A stretch of 64,000 bases of DNA from Sceloporus undulatus. Lineage: Eukaryota > Chordata > Lepidosauria > Squamata > Phrynosomatidae. The notes under the pieces were generated by a model that had not been told where the DNA came from, ran no database searches, and saw only the letters and a program-made list of their open reading frames with translations. Position numbers and translations under genes: made by a program. Below are positions 1 to 15,400 of this stretch, in pieces (position 1 is the first letter of the stretch; every line of letters begins with the position of its first letter). Location: the NCBI RefSeq assembly GCF_019175285.1, contig NC_056525.1, positions 120,983,506 through 121,047,505 on the forward strand, read 5' to 3'.

Positions 1-202
1 GTGAACTTTAACCATAAGTCACAATGAAGGACCTAGAGATTCTTAGAGAGAACACTCCACTAGGCATCTGTAGCTCCTCCAGTGCAATTCTATGGTCAAT
101 GTCTGGCAGATGTTGACGACTGCCATAGTGTTCCTGTTATTTGAGTTTTTTTCACATTCACGGGGGTCTTGTGCCCCTAAGCCCAGCAAATGTGGAGGGA
201 CG

Positions 203-227
203 AATGTATGTATGTACGTACGTACGT

Positions 228-258
<31 letters not shown>
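203..258. repeat. Microsatellite: ATGT/ACGT run then (CA)n
   Basis: An alternating purine-pyrimidine tract of ATGTATGTACGTACGT type passes into about 13 CA units. It lies in the DHX9 intron after exon 13 and could form Z-DNA. No coding content. Confidence 0.9.
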
Positions 259-365
259 TAGAATATATAAAAATCTATACTTGCCCCCTTTCATGTGGCA
301 CAACAGAAGGAATATTTAGAAAAAGGGAAAAGAACAAGGTTGAACACAGCACAAAATTAACTCAC

Positions 366-448
366 ATTAATGTCTCTTTCGTGGATTTCATCCACAATAA
401 CATGACTGATTCCTCGAATGCCAGCTTCCAGTTTCCTCAGGAGGACAC
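366..448 (-). CDS. DHX9: DHX9 coding exon 13 (DEIH box / motif II)
   Basis: An 83-base exon encodes [20 protein letters not shown] then IHERDIN. It supplies the Walker B DEIH motif of the DEAH/RHA helicase family. Acceptor TTCAAG, donor GTGAGT. It is the last DHX9 exon inside the window. Confidence 0.96.
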
Positions 449-3400
449 CTTGAAGAAAAAGAGTCCATGTCAATGCAGATGATGTGTTATTCCAATTCCC
501 AAAAGCACTACAAGGTGCCAATCTTGATGGCATTTTGGTATCAATTAAAAACGTATGTCTTATCATTTGCTTGTTTTCCTATCAGGTTTTATGAGACCTG
601 GGGGTTTTATTGTGTATTTGTTTCATTTGGGGTTTCAGTTTCACCTTTTAAATCTTATTTTTATCTTTGTAAAACTTCTAGGCAGGGGCCAAACAGAGTA
701 AAAATGTTCAACATTTCCAATGTTCTCCTGTTCTCTATAATACCACTGTAGAAAAGGATTCTCTATTTTTTGCTTAGATCAGTTGATGATGGTAATAATG
801 ATAATTTATATTTATATCCTGCTTTCCCCCCAAAATGGGACACAAAGCGGGTTATAAACTAAAAAAAAAATACAATTAAAATCATACTAAAGTGGGCATT
901 AAAATGAAATCAAGCTAGTATATTAAAACTAATCAAGCTAGTGTATTAAAACACATAAATCATTAAAAGAATAAAATGCAATATAAAAGATAAAAGTATT
1001 TAAAAACAGTACAAATTAAAACAGTTAAGAATACTAAAAACACATTAAAACAATAAAAATAAAACTATATACAGACCCTTAAAAACCTTCAAATCCAGCA
1101 CCACAGAGCATCAAGAGCCTAACCTCAACCATCTGTACAGGCCTAGAGGCACAAAAATGTTTTAACTTGCTGCCAGAAGGACAACAAGGACAGGGTCCTC
1201 CTGGCCTCTCTGGGGAGGGAGTTTCAAAGTCTGGGAGCAGCCACCGAGAAGGCCCATCTCTCTTGTTCCCACCAAACAGACCTGAGAAGTTAGTAGAAGA
1301 GGGCCTCTCCATATGATCTTAAAATCTTAATGGCCTCAATACAAGGAGAAACAGTCCTTCTAAGAGGCTGGACCTAAGCTGCACAGAGCTTTCTAGAAAA
1401 CCAGCACTTAAAATTGTGCCTGGAAACAGATCAGACGTCAATGGAGCTGTTACAAAAAGGGAGTTGTACGCTCCCTGTAGCCAGCCTCAAATAACAACCT
1501 GGCTGCAGCTCTTTGGCCCAGCAGAAGGTTCTGAGCACTTTTCAAAGGCAACCCCATATAGAGCCCATTACAATAATCCAAACAGGATGTAACTAAGGCA
1601 TCTACAACTGTGGCCAGATCCAACCTCTCTAGGAATGAGTACAGCTGGCACACTAGCTTTAACTGCAGAAAAGCACTCCTGGTCACTGCTGAGACCTTGG
1701 CCTCCAGGCTTAGGGTTGAATCCAAGCATACTCCCAAACTGCAAACCTGTGTTTTCAGGGGGAGTATAACCCCATCTAACATAGGTTCAATCCTTAATCC
1801 CAGATCTGTCTTCTGACTAACCAAGAGTACCTTTGTCTTGTCTGGATTAAGCTTCAATTTGTTTGACTTCATCCAGTTCATTATAGTTGCCAGGCACTGG
1901 TTAAGCACAGGAATGGTTTCCTTGGAATTAGGTGGAAAGGAGTAGTAGAGGTGGGCATCAGCAGCATACTGATGACACCTGACCCCAAAACTCCAGACAA
2001 TCTCTCCCAGTAGTTTCATAGTTTCTCTGTTACTTCTCTATTCTACCTGAGGAATTAACAACCAATAACCAGCACACACCTACAGTGCAGAACATCACAC
2101 TGGCATGGGGCCGAGGAAGCACTGATTCAAAGCGGACACTGTAACCACAGCTATTCCCAGGTTCTTCTCCTCTCTCGTAGGCGACTCGTTCTGCCACAGA
2201 AACAGCACTGATCCTCCTGGGCTATATAGAAAGAAAATTGATCACAGTTCAAATGTAAAAATTGCATCAGCTGATCAACAGCAGGTCCCTGTAACAAGCC
2301 CATGGAGAAAAAAATGGATGTGCTAACAATCTCCACAAAGGGTGGAAACATCCACATGTCTGCGAATGCAAATGCAAACCACTCAGGGTGAGGGGGGTTT
2401 CCCAGCAGACAATGGATCATTATTTAAATAAAGACCCTGAGACCTTGCCATTCAACAACAGAATAATACACAGATTAACATGTAAACCACTTCCTCTCAA
2501 CCAACAGTATATATACCCCACTCTCTTCCATGCCAGCATTCTCTGAAGATGCCAACCACAGCTGCTGGAGAACCGTCAGGAATAAACTCTTCTAGAACAC
2601 AGCCTCACAGCCCTCCCCCAAAAATGCAAAAAAACTATCCACATGTCTCTTGACACAGGTGCCCAAATAGACTGCATGCAGAGAATCTCTTAATTTTCTT
2701 AATTTCATGGTTCCTATTTTAAATACTGTGTGTTGTAATAAAAGTTATGCTTGGAATAATATTCTTGATTGTTAAGTGCCAGCAGGAATGTTTAGATACT
2801 GCACAGAAGAGGGAAAAGATCCAAGATCACTAGATCTGTACCAATACTACTATATGCAACAACACAACAACAACAAAGACAGCAATTTTTATCTCAAAAC
2901 TTTCAATATTTTACCTAGTATTTCCTTAATCAAAAATAATGCTCGGTTCTAACAATTACATTCTAACAATCACAGAAACACACGAACATGAAAAGTTAGA
3001 GGAAAACTCAGCTGATGTAGAAACTCTATTCTAATAAGGCGAGAGGCTATCACTGTCTGTGAAGCCTTCCTCATGAAGATATGTTACATAGCTACTGCCA
3101 AACTACCAGTACATGTAATCATGACCAACAGCTCATTAACATCACAAACAAAATGAAATAGAATGCTTGGTATCTGCAACAAAACAAAATGGGATTCACA
3201 TTAAGCCTTGGTCAGCATCTAGATCTAGTGGCAACTTATTCTGATGGGTATTATTGCCAAATATTGTATCGAACACAAATGCTGTTTTGAATAGGTTATT
3301 CACCTGAGTCACAACAATGCTACATTCAGCAGCTCTTCCACTGTGGATATATTCATCCAGGATGTACTGTGGAACCTGGGTAGTTTTGCCACAGCCTGTG

Positions 3401-6400
3401 GCCCCACGGATGATAACAACAGAATTATGGTGGATGGCTTCTTGAATTTCTTGCTCAAATTTCTTCACAGGTAGGGTCTCTCTCTCTTGAAGAATCTAGG
3501 ACAGAAAGTTCACTATTAATATTCTGCAGTTACATTCTGTCTAAACATCTAACAACTGGCAGCTTCCTTCCCCTTAGGGAATAGGTCACTATTCTGTCCC
3601 TGACCTCTGCACTTTGAGAGTTTGGAAGGTGATAAAGAAACCTATGCATGCCCTTTCACTTTCTCTCTCACAGTATAGGACACATATGCTTCACATACTA
3701 GGGGGTATCGTAAAGTAATAATTATCCCCTGGAAGTTATTATGGTATATTGATGAGATTTTGCCAGTGTCATCATTGATCCCTAAGTGCATGATGTTGAG
3801 AAAATCAGCTCATTGTGTCCTTTATTTTTGACTAAAGTGTAAGATGGAGAAGACTGAGGCTTGCAGCATGATAAAGATTCTGCATTTGAAGGGTAATAGT
3901 GCCCGGCAAATATAATGATAGAGCAAAATGGTGTCCCTTATAAAAATTGGAAAATCAAGGTTTGATATTTGAAATTAATACTTTTTTTGAACATTTTCAA
4001 ACCCTGGATGCTTGAATCCATGTATTAAAAATCCGTGTATAAGAAGGGCCGACTGTAGTTCCCATTTTTCTAACAGTTAAAGTACAGTACTTACATTCAC
4101 CTGTGGATAGGTCAACCCAAGTTTTTGGGGTCAATTTATTGATTAAAATTTCTAGACTTATATATGAGTGTATACAGTAAGTGCTACTCCTGGACATGTC
4201 TATCTTCAAAGATGCTTTATAGTGAAGAAAAGAATATCCAGTATAGTAGCAGCAGATTAAATAAGGAAAGGTGGTCATGCAGAGTATATTATGTAAGTTG
4301 GGCTTCCTGCCAGTTCACTTGTACGTGGAGTATGACTCTCTGACCCAAGATAATCTAAATATATTGACACACCAGCATCTAATACCTGGTATTCAAACTG
4401 CTGCAGTATCAAGTCAACACATGCGCTAGCATTTACTCTTCATGACCCTCCACAAAGTAAACAGCCAGCAGACTTACCTTTTGCAGCCCCTGATCATTTT
4501 CCAGCTGATACATGAGATTGCTTTTTATGTCAATGCTTATCTGCTCTGGTGTAGCCTTGAAAAAGAACACAGGATTGAAGACAGATTTTTTGTTAACATT
4601 TCTACTATTAAGTCAACGAAGCTATAACTAAAGAAGCTAATTTTGTAAAACAGAAAATACAAGGACTGGAATCAGAGCATAATTGATGAGAATTTGCAAA
4701 CTAAACCTACATATGCCAAAGGACCCTCATCAATATTACAGCTGGTCCATGGATTCCAGTTTGATTGAGGTGGTGACCATGGGACAACCCCCATCTGATT
4801 TTGATTTTGAGATGGTTCAAAGTGGGCAAGCTTCCCAAGGTTGAGTACAGCAGGGATACTGGGATCATCAGGCTGCAAGTTAAGAAAACAAAAAGATGTG
4901 TGAAAACAGGAAGAGACCAGTCCCAGTAAGAAAGAATAAAAACATATTTTGACTTTACACTCACTGGTGGTATGATTTCAAGACCCATCTCTTCTACGAT
5001 ACTTTGAAGTTGATTTTCCAAATGAGAAGTGATGTTGACGTCATAAGGCTCTATCTGTGGAATTATCGAGAGTGAGGATCCAAAACAACCTCATAAGAAA
5101 ACACTTTGAGTTACAGTATAAAACCAGTTCCCCAAAATATATCCTGGACAAGTGAAAATCCACTTACAGAAAAGTATGTTATGGAATGTATGTTTCCATC
5201 TAAAGAGATTCTACCTAAATATTAGGAGTAACTCCCTGACAGTAAGAGCTGTTCGACAGTGGAACACACTCCCTCAGAGAGTGGTGGATTCTCCTTCTTT
5301 AGAAGTATTTAAACAGAGGCTGGCTGGCCATCTGTCAGGGATGCTTTGAATGTGAGTTCCTGCATGTCAGGGAGTTGGAATGGATGGCCCTTGCGGTCTC
5401 TTCCAACTCTATGATTCTATGAATATTCTTGGCTCAAAACACAAATAGGAAAGTAGGCTTAGTCAAGTTATAAAAAATTAGAAACAATTTAAATAGTATA
5501 TCTAACATCACCATATAACATAAATGCTGTGCGACATAGAACATAGCATTTATTTATGCTATACAGAATATTGATGAAACAGTTGCATAAGAAAAAATAA
5601 AATAGAAAAAACAGCAATATTTTAAAGTAAGTATTTATTGATTATATATATCACACCCATCTGTCGAAACTGGAATGTAGAGACTGACAGTAACACACTC
5701 CTCCGCCTTAAGGGAAAAGCCAGGGAAGGAGGGAGGAGAGTGAACATGCACGTGACACGACACTCGCAAATAATCAAATTTGCGACTGTCAAAGCCATGA
5801 AAATGAAGGAATGACTGTATTGCAAAAGTTAGGCAGGGTTTCAGATTAAAACCAATACAACTTAGCAGTGCTTATTTTTTGGAGAGTGTCTTCTTTTATT
5901 TAAAGGGGGGGGGGGAACCCATCAATCTGTAGGGAAGCATGGAGTTTTCCATGGGGGACTAATGTGGACTTTCCAATGCCAGGCAGTTGCCCACTTCTAC
6001 TTTAACTTTACTAGTCACTCAACCATCCAAATAAAAATCACTTCCCAGGAGAACAGAATAGCATAGTAAAGCCTCAGTTATGTAGTCTTCGAACAGTGAT
6101 TCCCAAACTCTGGCTTTTCAAGTGTTTTGGACTTCAGTTCCCAGAATCCCAAACTATTGGCCAAGATGGCTGAGGCTTCTGGAAGGTGCAATACAAAAAT
6201 ACCTAGAGGACCAAATTTTGGGAATCACTGTCTTAGAACACCAGCAACCTGTGTTCGCTGGTTTAGCAGACTGTGAAAGCACATGTATGTATGGGGAGAA
6301 AGAAACTGCAGGACAGAAAGTTCACAAGACTCACCGATTCACCTTCCTTCTTTTTGGTCTGCCCAGAGTAAGCTTCAATAACGCCCAGATGATAGAGCTG

Positions 6401-9400
6401 CCTAACCAAAGACAAAGCACAAGATTGTGCTGCCAGCTTTTTATTTGAGCCATGTTCACGGGCAAAGATTCCTGAAACAAAGAAATACAAAATCTGGTAG
6501 TGGCCTACATTGATAGATTTTCTTGCTCTGTAGGACTGACAATTTAAACATGCAATTACAAATACAACTGCCAAAAAATAACCCATCTCCCTTGGGAAGT
6601 ATAGCAACCTAATTAATTATTTTAGAATATATTTTCATCACAGAACAAAGTTTTTGAGATGCTCAAGGTTAGCTCACCCAAATTAGCATTATCTTGTTCA
6701 AGGACAAAAAATAAAATTATTCAGGGATCACAATCCTTTCAGTGTAATGTACTTTTAAAAAAAGATTTTAAAAGGATTTCTTATCAACATGCCTGTAACC
6801 TGTGGTCATCACCAGAAACCTTGTTATATGTCCCCTCCACCTACAGCAAGGGTGGACAAAGTGTGCCCTCTCAGAGCCATTTTTGTGGCCTACAGGCCCA
6901 CCCAGGGTTGATCCTCCCCCCCTAAAAAAGCAAGTTTGGCTCCAGAATTAGGTGATGTGGAGGGCATTTCCATCACATCTGAAGATCCCTTGGAGCCCCT
7001 CCAGGGGTCAAACAATATTTGCACCAAAATCCTCCAAATTGTCCAGAGGCACAGAGTGAATTTCCACATTTTGCCAATTTAGGTTTAGGAGAAGCCTTTC
7101 ATGAAACCCAAAACATGGTGAAAATTACTCCATGTTTTCTAGAAGCATTTGGAGGCAAAAATCTTTTTTTTTTTTGACAGGTTTCCTAAGGGGCTAGCTT
7201 TCCACAACTGCCCACCAAAGAGACCAGATCTCTTTGAGAGTAGCACCCTGATTTTGACAGAAGTCAGATAGCCTCCCCATCCCTCTCTGCTTTAGACACA
7301 CAGTGAACACTGTCTTATCATATCAGGTATTTTGTTTTGATGCTTTATAACTTTTTAAGGTCGTCCATAAACTTTGTTGTTGTTGCTGTTGTGTGCCTTC
7401 AAGTTGTTTTCAATGTATGGCAAACATAATGCAAACCTATCATGGGGTTTTCTTGGCAAGATTTGTTCAGAGGTGGTGTGCCATTACCTTCCTCTGAAGC
7501 TGAAAGAGTATGACTTGCCCAAGGTCATCCAATGGGTTTCCATGGCTGGGATTCAAACCCTGGTCTTCAGGGTCCTAGTCCAACTCTTAAACCACTACAA
7601 CACACTGATCACATAACTTTCACTGTACGATATTATTTTTCTGTATGTGACATTTAACCTTTTCACCCTATGTACCTGTTGGGCAATGGGTACAAATTTA
7701 TAAAATGAATAAATAAATAAATAAATGGCAAAAATTGGGCAAAACAAACAATGGGCAAGCTCTGGCATACTCAGAGACTCTTGATGCCTTTTTCCCCATT
7801 CAGTAAGACCACAGTTTTCAACTTGCACTGGCAGGAAGGAAACTGACTTATTGTCTGTTCAAATACACTGAAAGTGACTGAGAATTGATTGTCAGATAGG
7901 GTTCCCAGGCTTTCCGGTAATCCTTATAGGACGCATGAGACCTGTCTGGTGAGATCTCAGGGCTCCGAAAAGAATGCAAATCTTGTGGGTTCCCAAAAGC
8001 TCATGCAAATCTTGCAATGGCAGGCTAACCATCAAGAAATAGAAACATACTCTGCTGCTTGGCATCAACCTGTCCAGACAAAGAGGAAGCTACAATCCCT
8101 TTAAACAAACCCTTGGCATTTGGTACATAAGGCCTGATTGGTTTACAGAGAATTAAATAATTCACAGTCTATGCAGCAGGATCAGGTTTGCTGCACACTC
8201 TCAAAGAGAATCTGTATGGATTGCCCTGATATGAAATCAGATTTTAAGACCCACAATATGAGATGTATTGTACAAAATGGAACTTCTTGCAACCCTGGCT
8301 GCATCTGCACTGCAGAAACAATCCACTTTAACTGCCACAGCTCAATGGTATGGAATTCTAGGAAATGTTTGAGAGACATCTAGCCATTTCTGTCAGAGAG
8401 CTCTGGTGCCACAACAAACTACAGTTCCAAGAATTCCACTGCACTGAGCCATAGCAGTTAAAGTGGTGTCAAACTGGATTATTTCTGCAGTGCGGATGAA
8501 GTCCCTGCTGTCAAAACTGTTTCTAGAGAGCAAAAACTCTCTCAAATGATGGCCTTTTCTGAAACTTTCAGAATTCTTCTTTCTCCCTTGGCTTTTTGTT
8601 TGTTCAAGATGAATTCACCCCATTAAGATTAGCTGAAATGGCTAAGCCTCATTAGTATATTCAACAGCAAATTAAATCCTCTGAATTACACAGCTTCTGC
8701 CATAAGAGCCACCTCTAATAAGACACTTACTTCTGGCCAGCTGCTTGACATAAATAGTCATTTCTGCAATAAAGCTCCTGCAATATATACAGAAAAAGAA
8801 GCATCGGTGTTTTGATCCTCCTACACAATAAACATTTTCAGCATAATAAGCCAAGCCCTTTAATTCATTTGTACTGTATTTTCCAACAGTAATCTAAAGC
8901 CCACACTTAAAAGTTGGTTCTACCCTGAAGTTACTATAAAACGAGAAGCTTTTCTCAAAGCATTTATCATCACATTTTGCTTTTAAAATGAAGATATCTT
9001 CCAAGGGTAATATGGACTCTATCATCCATGGCTCTTGTGAGGAATGACAAAAAACAAAAACAAAAACCAAGGATGACCCTCAAAGTTCCCAAATAAATAT
9101 GAATGACTAAAGGATCTACAGAGAACTTGTATGAAAATTTTACAGCAATATTCTGCAAAGCAGAACCACATTTTAAGTAATCTAACCCTCAGGGAAATCT
9201 GTAATATAAATACGCCATGTATGCTTTTGCCTACTTTAGACTTACAACATCTGTTTAAATACAGGTTTCTTTCTTAACAGGAGCCAAAATACACTAAGAG
9301 TGACAATACATACCATTCATTCAATAAATGAATCACTTCTGTGAACAGCGTATCCAAGAAAAATATGCCCTAATTTGGGAATAGCCCCAAACACATGAAT

Positions 9401-12400
9401 AATACAATAACAGCTCCAAATACCCTGCTTGGCATAAAATATTTGGTTTCCCACAGCAATTTACCCAGTAAAGAAGGTTTCAGTGTGCCTACATGACAAT
9501 CTGCACTACCACAAATATTATTTAGATCGTAATCCTGTGCAGTCCTTACAGAAAGAAGTGCGTAGGAGCAAACTTTTAGTTATTTCTAATGGAAAGTACC
9601 TAAATAAATTCCTTGCAAGGAATCATGAATCTGAATTGCTTTGTACAGAATCACTAGATCTTAAAACTTAGGTGCAATCCAAAGTGTCACCTTAAATTTA
9701 AAAAGGTAAAATGCCCCTTCAATAATTATGCCTTTAATATTTCTGCAATGCTACAGGGAAAACACATTATAACTATAATGAGGCCATGGTGTTGCTTATC
9801 CCACTGTAAATAAAAGGAAGTTTGATAATGCTAAAATCTTGTTCTTAGGCTCCTTCCTAAATCACCAGTGAACTGACCTTTAGGCACAGCGGCTTCATGG
9901 GTCAAAAGGCCACTGGCTCTCAGGGACACAACAGCCACCCTTTCATTAGTGACACCGATGTCAGTATGTTTCTCAGCCAGGCTTATAGTCAGCACTCAAT
10001 TCATTCTCCTCCACCTGAGGGGGGAACAGCGACACCAGAAATCAATTTACAATAGATTCCCATGTGATTGCTTAGTACAGCCTAAGCAGCAGCACATGTG
10101 TGAATGAGCAAAAATCTCTGGTGTCACTGTTGGCCACCCCTTTTGACACAAAATTTAAACTGCACTGCTGTTTTTGAGTCACCCTCCAGTCACACCATGG
10201 ACAGAATACCCTGTATGTGCACCAGGGAAAGATGCCCGTGTATAGAAGTATATAGTTGCAGTATAGTCTTTTGCAAAATAACTACCAATTGCAAACTGAA
10301 TGCCCTTAGAGAGGCACAGTACCCCATTCTGACCTAGTAGTGTGTTGTGGAACTAAGTCCACTCTTGTATTTTTCCACAGCCCCCCCCCCCCAAATCATT
10401 TCTAAAAATTCACTATTACATAAAATGTATTTGTAATACAAATGAATGGATGTAATACAGCTTAACAATTTGACAACTACAACTTAACTACATTCTGACA
10501 TAATGGCAAGTCAGAATTCTGGCTTACCACTGACTAAGTGTATTTCTGGGTCTGCATGCGAAACAAAGCAAACTATGGATAAATAGAAGGTTTGGTTACT
10601 CCTGACTGCAATGGAAGTGAAAGGGCAGCATGCCTCTAAAGGATTCTGGCTTGTACTGTTTGTGAACAGTTAGTGAATAAGCAAAAATCACAAACCACAA
10701 TGTGATTCTGGCTCATTTAAGTAACAATTTAATCCAAATTCCCTAAATGTGGATGCAGTGGAAAACTTGCAATCCTTTGAATTTATTTACTCAAAACTAA
10801 GGGCCCGAACAGACAGGCCAAAATAAAGCTGTTTTGGGTCACTTTGGAGGTATGCTGTTTAAATGACACACGCATCTTAAGAGGCCAGAAGCTGTGCCAA
10901 AGCTGTGCTCCAGTCCTTAGGACTAGAGCATGGCTTTGGCATGGCTTCCAGTCTCTTAGGACGCATACCTCCAAAATGATCCGAAGCAGTTTTATTTTGC
11001 CCTGTCTGTTTGGGCCCGAAGTTCCTCTGTGTTTAGTGGGCCCTATTCCCAATTAGGGGCAGAGCCTTAGTTATGTCTCAAAGGGTTCCAATGAAGGGAA
11101 AGTATGCTGTTGAGCAGTATCTTACATTCTTTCTACATACTCTAACACTACTAATTTTAAGCAAATAAAGATAAGATTTGTGTAATATTCTAATATTATT
11201 GTAATGGCATCTATCAGTTCAATGATTTTTAGCTGTAAAACTGCTTTGAAATATCACAGTTCATCAAAACAAGATAACCTGTGCCTCTTCAGAAAATTAC
11301 ATCTGAGTCTGCCTTGCAGCAGATGGCTGCAAGTGAACAAGTTATACCAAGAGTGCATTATTAACATTTTACATGCTAAACAAATTTAAATTCTGGAGAA
11401 ATCTAAACACTGGATATACTAGAGCATTTTCTTCCTGGAAAACACAAGTAATCCATTTGAGCGTTCCTGAGAGTAACAAGTCTTACACCCTGGAATGCTC
11501 TCTGGAGAACAGCAAGCAGGCTGAGAAACATACTGTCACTCATCACTCCTCTATATAGGTTCTATGATTTGTACTTGAAAATAAACTCCATTATGAACAA
11601 ACACAATTTCCACACCTGTAAGGAGAAAAGCTTTTATAGTTAACATGTTTTAAAACATTCCTAATTAGGGCTGCCAGCTTTATTTTACTAGCCTGTTCAT
11701 GTGTATGGAAGAGCAATCCACTGCACACAAATCAAGCAGGTGAGGTTTTTCTGGTACAATGAATGATGGGAAAATCATCAGCTGCTGGTGTATTACCAGT
11801 CAGGCTGCTGGTAGACACAAAGGAATGTGCCCAGTCCAAGAAACACTGGGTTGGTGAAGCTGAAAAGTGATCATCTCAAGCCCTCTTCCCTATTCCTTCC
11901 TCTTCCCGCCATTCCTCTTGTACCCATGGCAGGAAAGATGTCCTTGACCATTAAGTAAACGTCTCCCTGCAATGTGGAAACAGAATAGTTGTGGTTTGAT
12001 GGACTGGAAACATATCTGAACATGAACACAAGCCAGTGAGTACACATAGCACAAATAATGTGCAAGGTCTGCAACTCACTTACAGATGGAAATAACCCAC
12101 CTCTACAAGCAATGGAGATAAAACTACCTTGCTGCTCTGCCAAAACAGACTATAACTTAGTGCTTTCCTGTCTCTGTCTCCTGGCCAATGAAACTTTTAT
12201 AAATAGAGCCCCAAGTGCATCTGCCACAAGAAATAGCCAGTACCTTATTTATCCTTCAGCATTCAAGGATGCTGGTTGGCAGGGACAATTGGGTAAAACA
12301 CACACACAATTTTTTTCAGCAGAGAAAGTCAAAAGTATGCAGACTTTGGTCCGCTCCTGGAATTAATTTGAGGAGAAACTAGAAATTCAAGCTGTCACAG

Positions 12401-15400
12401 CATAATCCTGTAATTCCCACTGTGATTGCATGTCTGAACTATCATAGTACAGAAGTGGCAAAAATGAAAGATGAAAGCAGAGGCAGGTAAGTGGAACAGG
12501 GGACAGATGATCACTATCTATCTGTCCATTTTTTTCAAGATCGCTTATTATGTGCTCTCCTGTTTACATCTTTCTTTCTGAAACGATCCCTAAACAAACA
12601 TGTTTTTGTATCACACAATACTTCTCTGTCTTATATTATTGACCAGGCAGATGTCAGAAATAAACCTCAGACTGTCACAGCTTTGTTGTAAAGTAGGAGC
12701 AGGCAAATGTTTGGGAGGACAGAGAAAACAGGCACTGGGGGAGGGTGGGGAAATTGTAAATGATGTGACATGACTCAGTTTCTCTTCTGGTTAGTTTCAA
12801 GGGATGGGGATTTTAGGGGATTATGGAGGGATGAAGCAAACTGCAAAATGTTGGGGGTGGCTTACTCACACTTTGGGTGTTGTCTGGGACGTGTATCCAG
12901 GGCTTTGGAAAATGCAAAAGGGGGGGGGGGGGCGGGGGGCACTTAATTGTGTCATCGATTTTTAAAAAAAGGAAAAGTTGGGTTTTTCCCACCCCAACCT
13001 AAAGTTGATTAACAAAAGGCTTTATCAAGCAAATTTCTTCTGGAATTATCCTAGTTCAGACTACATGTGGAAGAATTTACATTTTCAAGCAATATAAAAA
13101 ATGACCTGCATATTACCCCCCCCCCCCCAAAAAAAAGCAAGCTAATCAAAGATAAAGATTTAACATAGCCTTAACTGAGAAATTCTTGCATGTAGGGTTT
13201 TCAGATGTTTTCTGCAGTCCAAGAATCCAGAAAGAATCTTTATGTGAAGTGGCTTAACATGTAGTTTAGGCTTACAGAATAAGCACCAGTAAAATATATA
13301 ATAGGGTTATTTTCTTCTTCTTTCTTTCTTTCTTTCTTTCTTTCATTCATTCATTCATTCATTATTTTCAAATGTCTTCTTTAATTTTATAAACTTTGAC
13401 TGTTGCTTAAAGACTATGAGGCAGAACCTGGCTTCAGCAACCATGGAGATACAGTGGTACCCCGGGATACGAAATACCCAGGTTACGAAATTTCCGGGAT
13501 ACGAAAAAATCCCATAGGAAATAACTGTTCCGGGTTACGAATGTTTTTTCGGGTTATGAAGAAAATTTTTGGTGCTTTTCGGCGCTTTTTCGCACGAAAC
13601 GCGGCTTTTCCCCATTAGCGCCTATGGGTTTTCGGCTTGCGAAGGCTTTTCGGGTTACGAAAGCGGCCGCGGAACGAATTAAATTCGTAACCCGAGGCAC
13701 CACTGTACATATTGCCGAGGTCTTGTTGAAGAAACGCCAACAGAAGTAATTTTTAAGCTCAAACGAAGGGAACCAAAAAAATAAAAAATAAATAAAATAG
13801 TCTTCGGATTCAAATGATTCTGATCATTTAGGATGACTACTTCATGCTACTTTCTCTCCTACTACTCTTTTCATTAAATATACTATATTCTCCATTACGA
13901 AGTGCAGAACATCACCTTCAGGCAGCCTGGAGGGATTTCAACATACCAGCAACACTAGAGAGAAAAATGTGCAAACCTGTTATGATCAGGACCCACTTGA
14001 GTGTACTTATATTCTCCCTGGATCTTCTCTTTTTGGAAAAACTGGTTCAGGCGTGCCTTGGCATTCTCCAAGGTCCAATTCCCATGAAGCCCAGCATTTA
14101 AGTCTACTTCTTCTGACTCCAAAGTCTAGTGTCAAGAAACAAATATCTTGCAATTAAAATTTACAAGTGCCACTCTTAATTTTGTTACCTTTTGGTGTAA
14201 AGTAAAACAATCTTTATGATTACTTGATCATTTTGCCTTCCAACTCAATGAAACAAACTTTTTATTTTAACTATTGTGACTAAATCATTAGATCTATATA
14301 CTGGGAAGTCTGAACACATAAAAGTATGGGTATTTGTAAAATGCTCAGAATTATTCCACTATAGTCTACCTATGGTGCCATAGATTATTTTAGAGGAAGG
14401 CAACAATAACTAATATCATATTTTGTGTGTTAATCAGGGAAAACACAACATCAGACTTTAAGAATTGCCTATCTGCTTGCCTTCAAAGCACTTAACACAC
14501 ACTCTTCCTAGGAAGCATACGTAAGTATCTTCTTTGAACAAAGGGGCAGCTATTTTGATTACAGACCAAATCTAGAAGTAGAATGAGAACAAACTTTTGG
14601 CTAACTGGAAAAAACAATTTAAAAAAAACCTTACTGCTTGGGCCTCCTGCTCCTCTTTCCTGGAATAGTAATCCTTCAGATTAGCACCACGATCCCACTG
14701 AGCTCCGCCATACCCTGAGCTTCCAGTTCCAGACAGCAGAGCACCATCTAGCAGTGGGGGGAAAGAAACCCAAATGTTTCATAGTTGTTATAAAACATAT
14801 ACGATATGTGTGTTACACAAAACTGCCCTACCCTTTCCTCACCTTGATTTATAAAACAGAAACATCACAATACCTCTCCTACCAAGCCACTCAGCAGGGG
14901 AATTATGGCAACTCTGAACAAACTGGAGACATGTCCCAAGATGCTCAAAAGACAACTGTTTTATTACTTAAAAAGAAAAGCTTGGCACACTTTGGCCTGT
15001 TTACACTGTTAAGGCCTTCTTCAAGGCCTATACAAAATCATAAAACAGCATGTAAACACATCATACTACATAAATTCATAATTGCACTCGTACATTGCCT
15101 ATGGCCTTTGCATATCCATTCAGAATCAAGTTCACAAACATTTGCTGGACATGTTGAAAAATGTAATTATGGTTTTATGCAATGCAGTTCCTAGAACACA
15201 TCAAGCCTGAACTTCAACTGGAGGTCAGGTTGACTAGATTAAAGCTGTCATATTTTGGACACATCAAGAGAAGGTATGACTCACTAGAAAAGACAACAAT
15301 GCTAGGTAAGGTAAAAGGCAGGAGGAACAAAGGAAGATTACACTGCAGGCAGACTGGCTCTTATCAAGTAGGCCAAGGGCCTGAGTCTGCAAGACTTAAA

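Noticed and set aside
1450-2019. 189-codon open frame as a host gene
   Set aside because: The sequence is L2 reverse transcriptase C-terminus.
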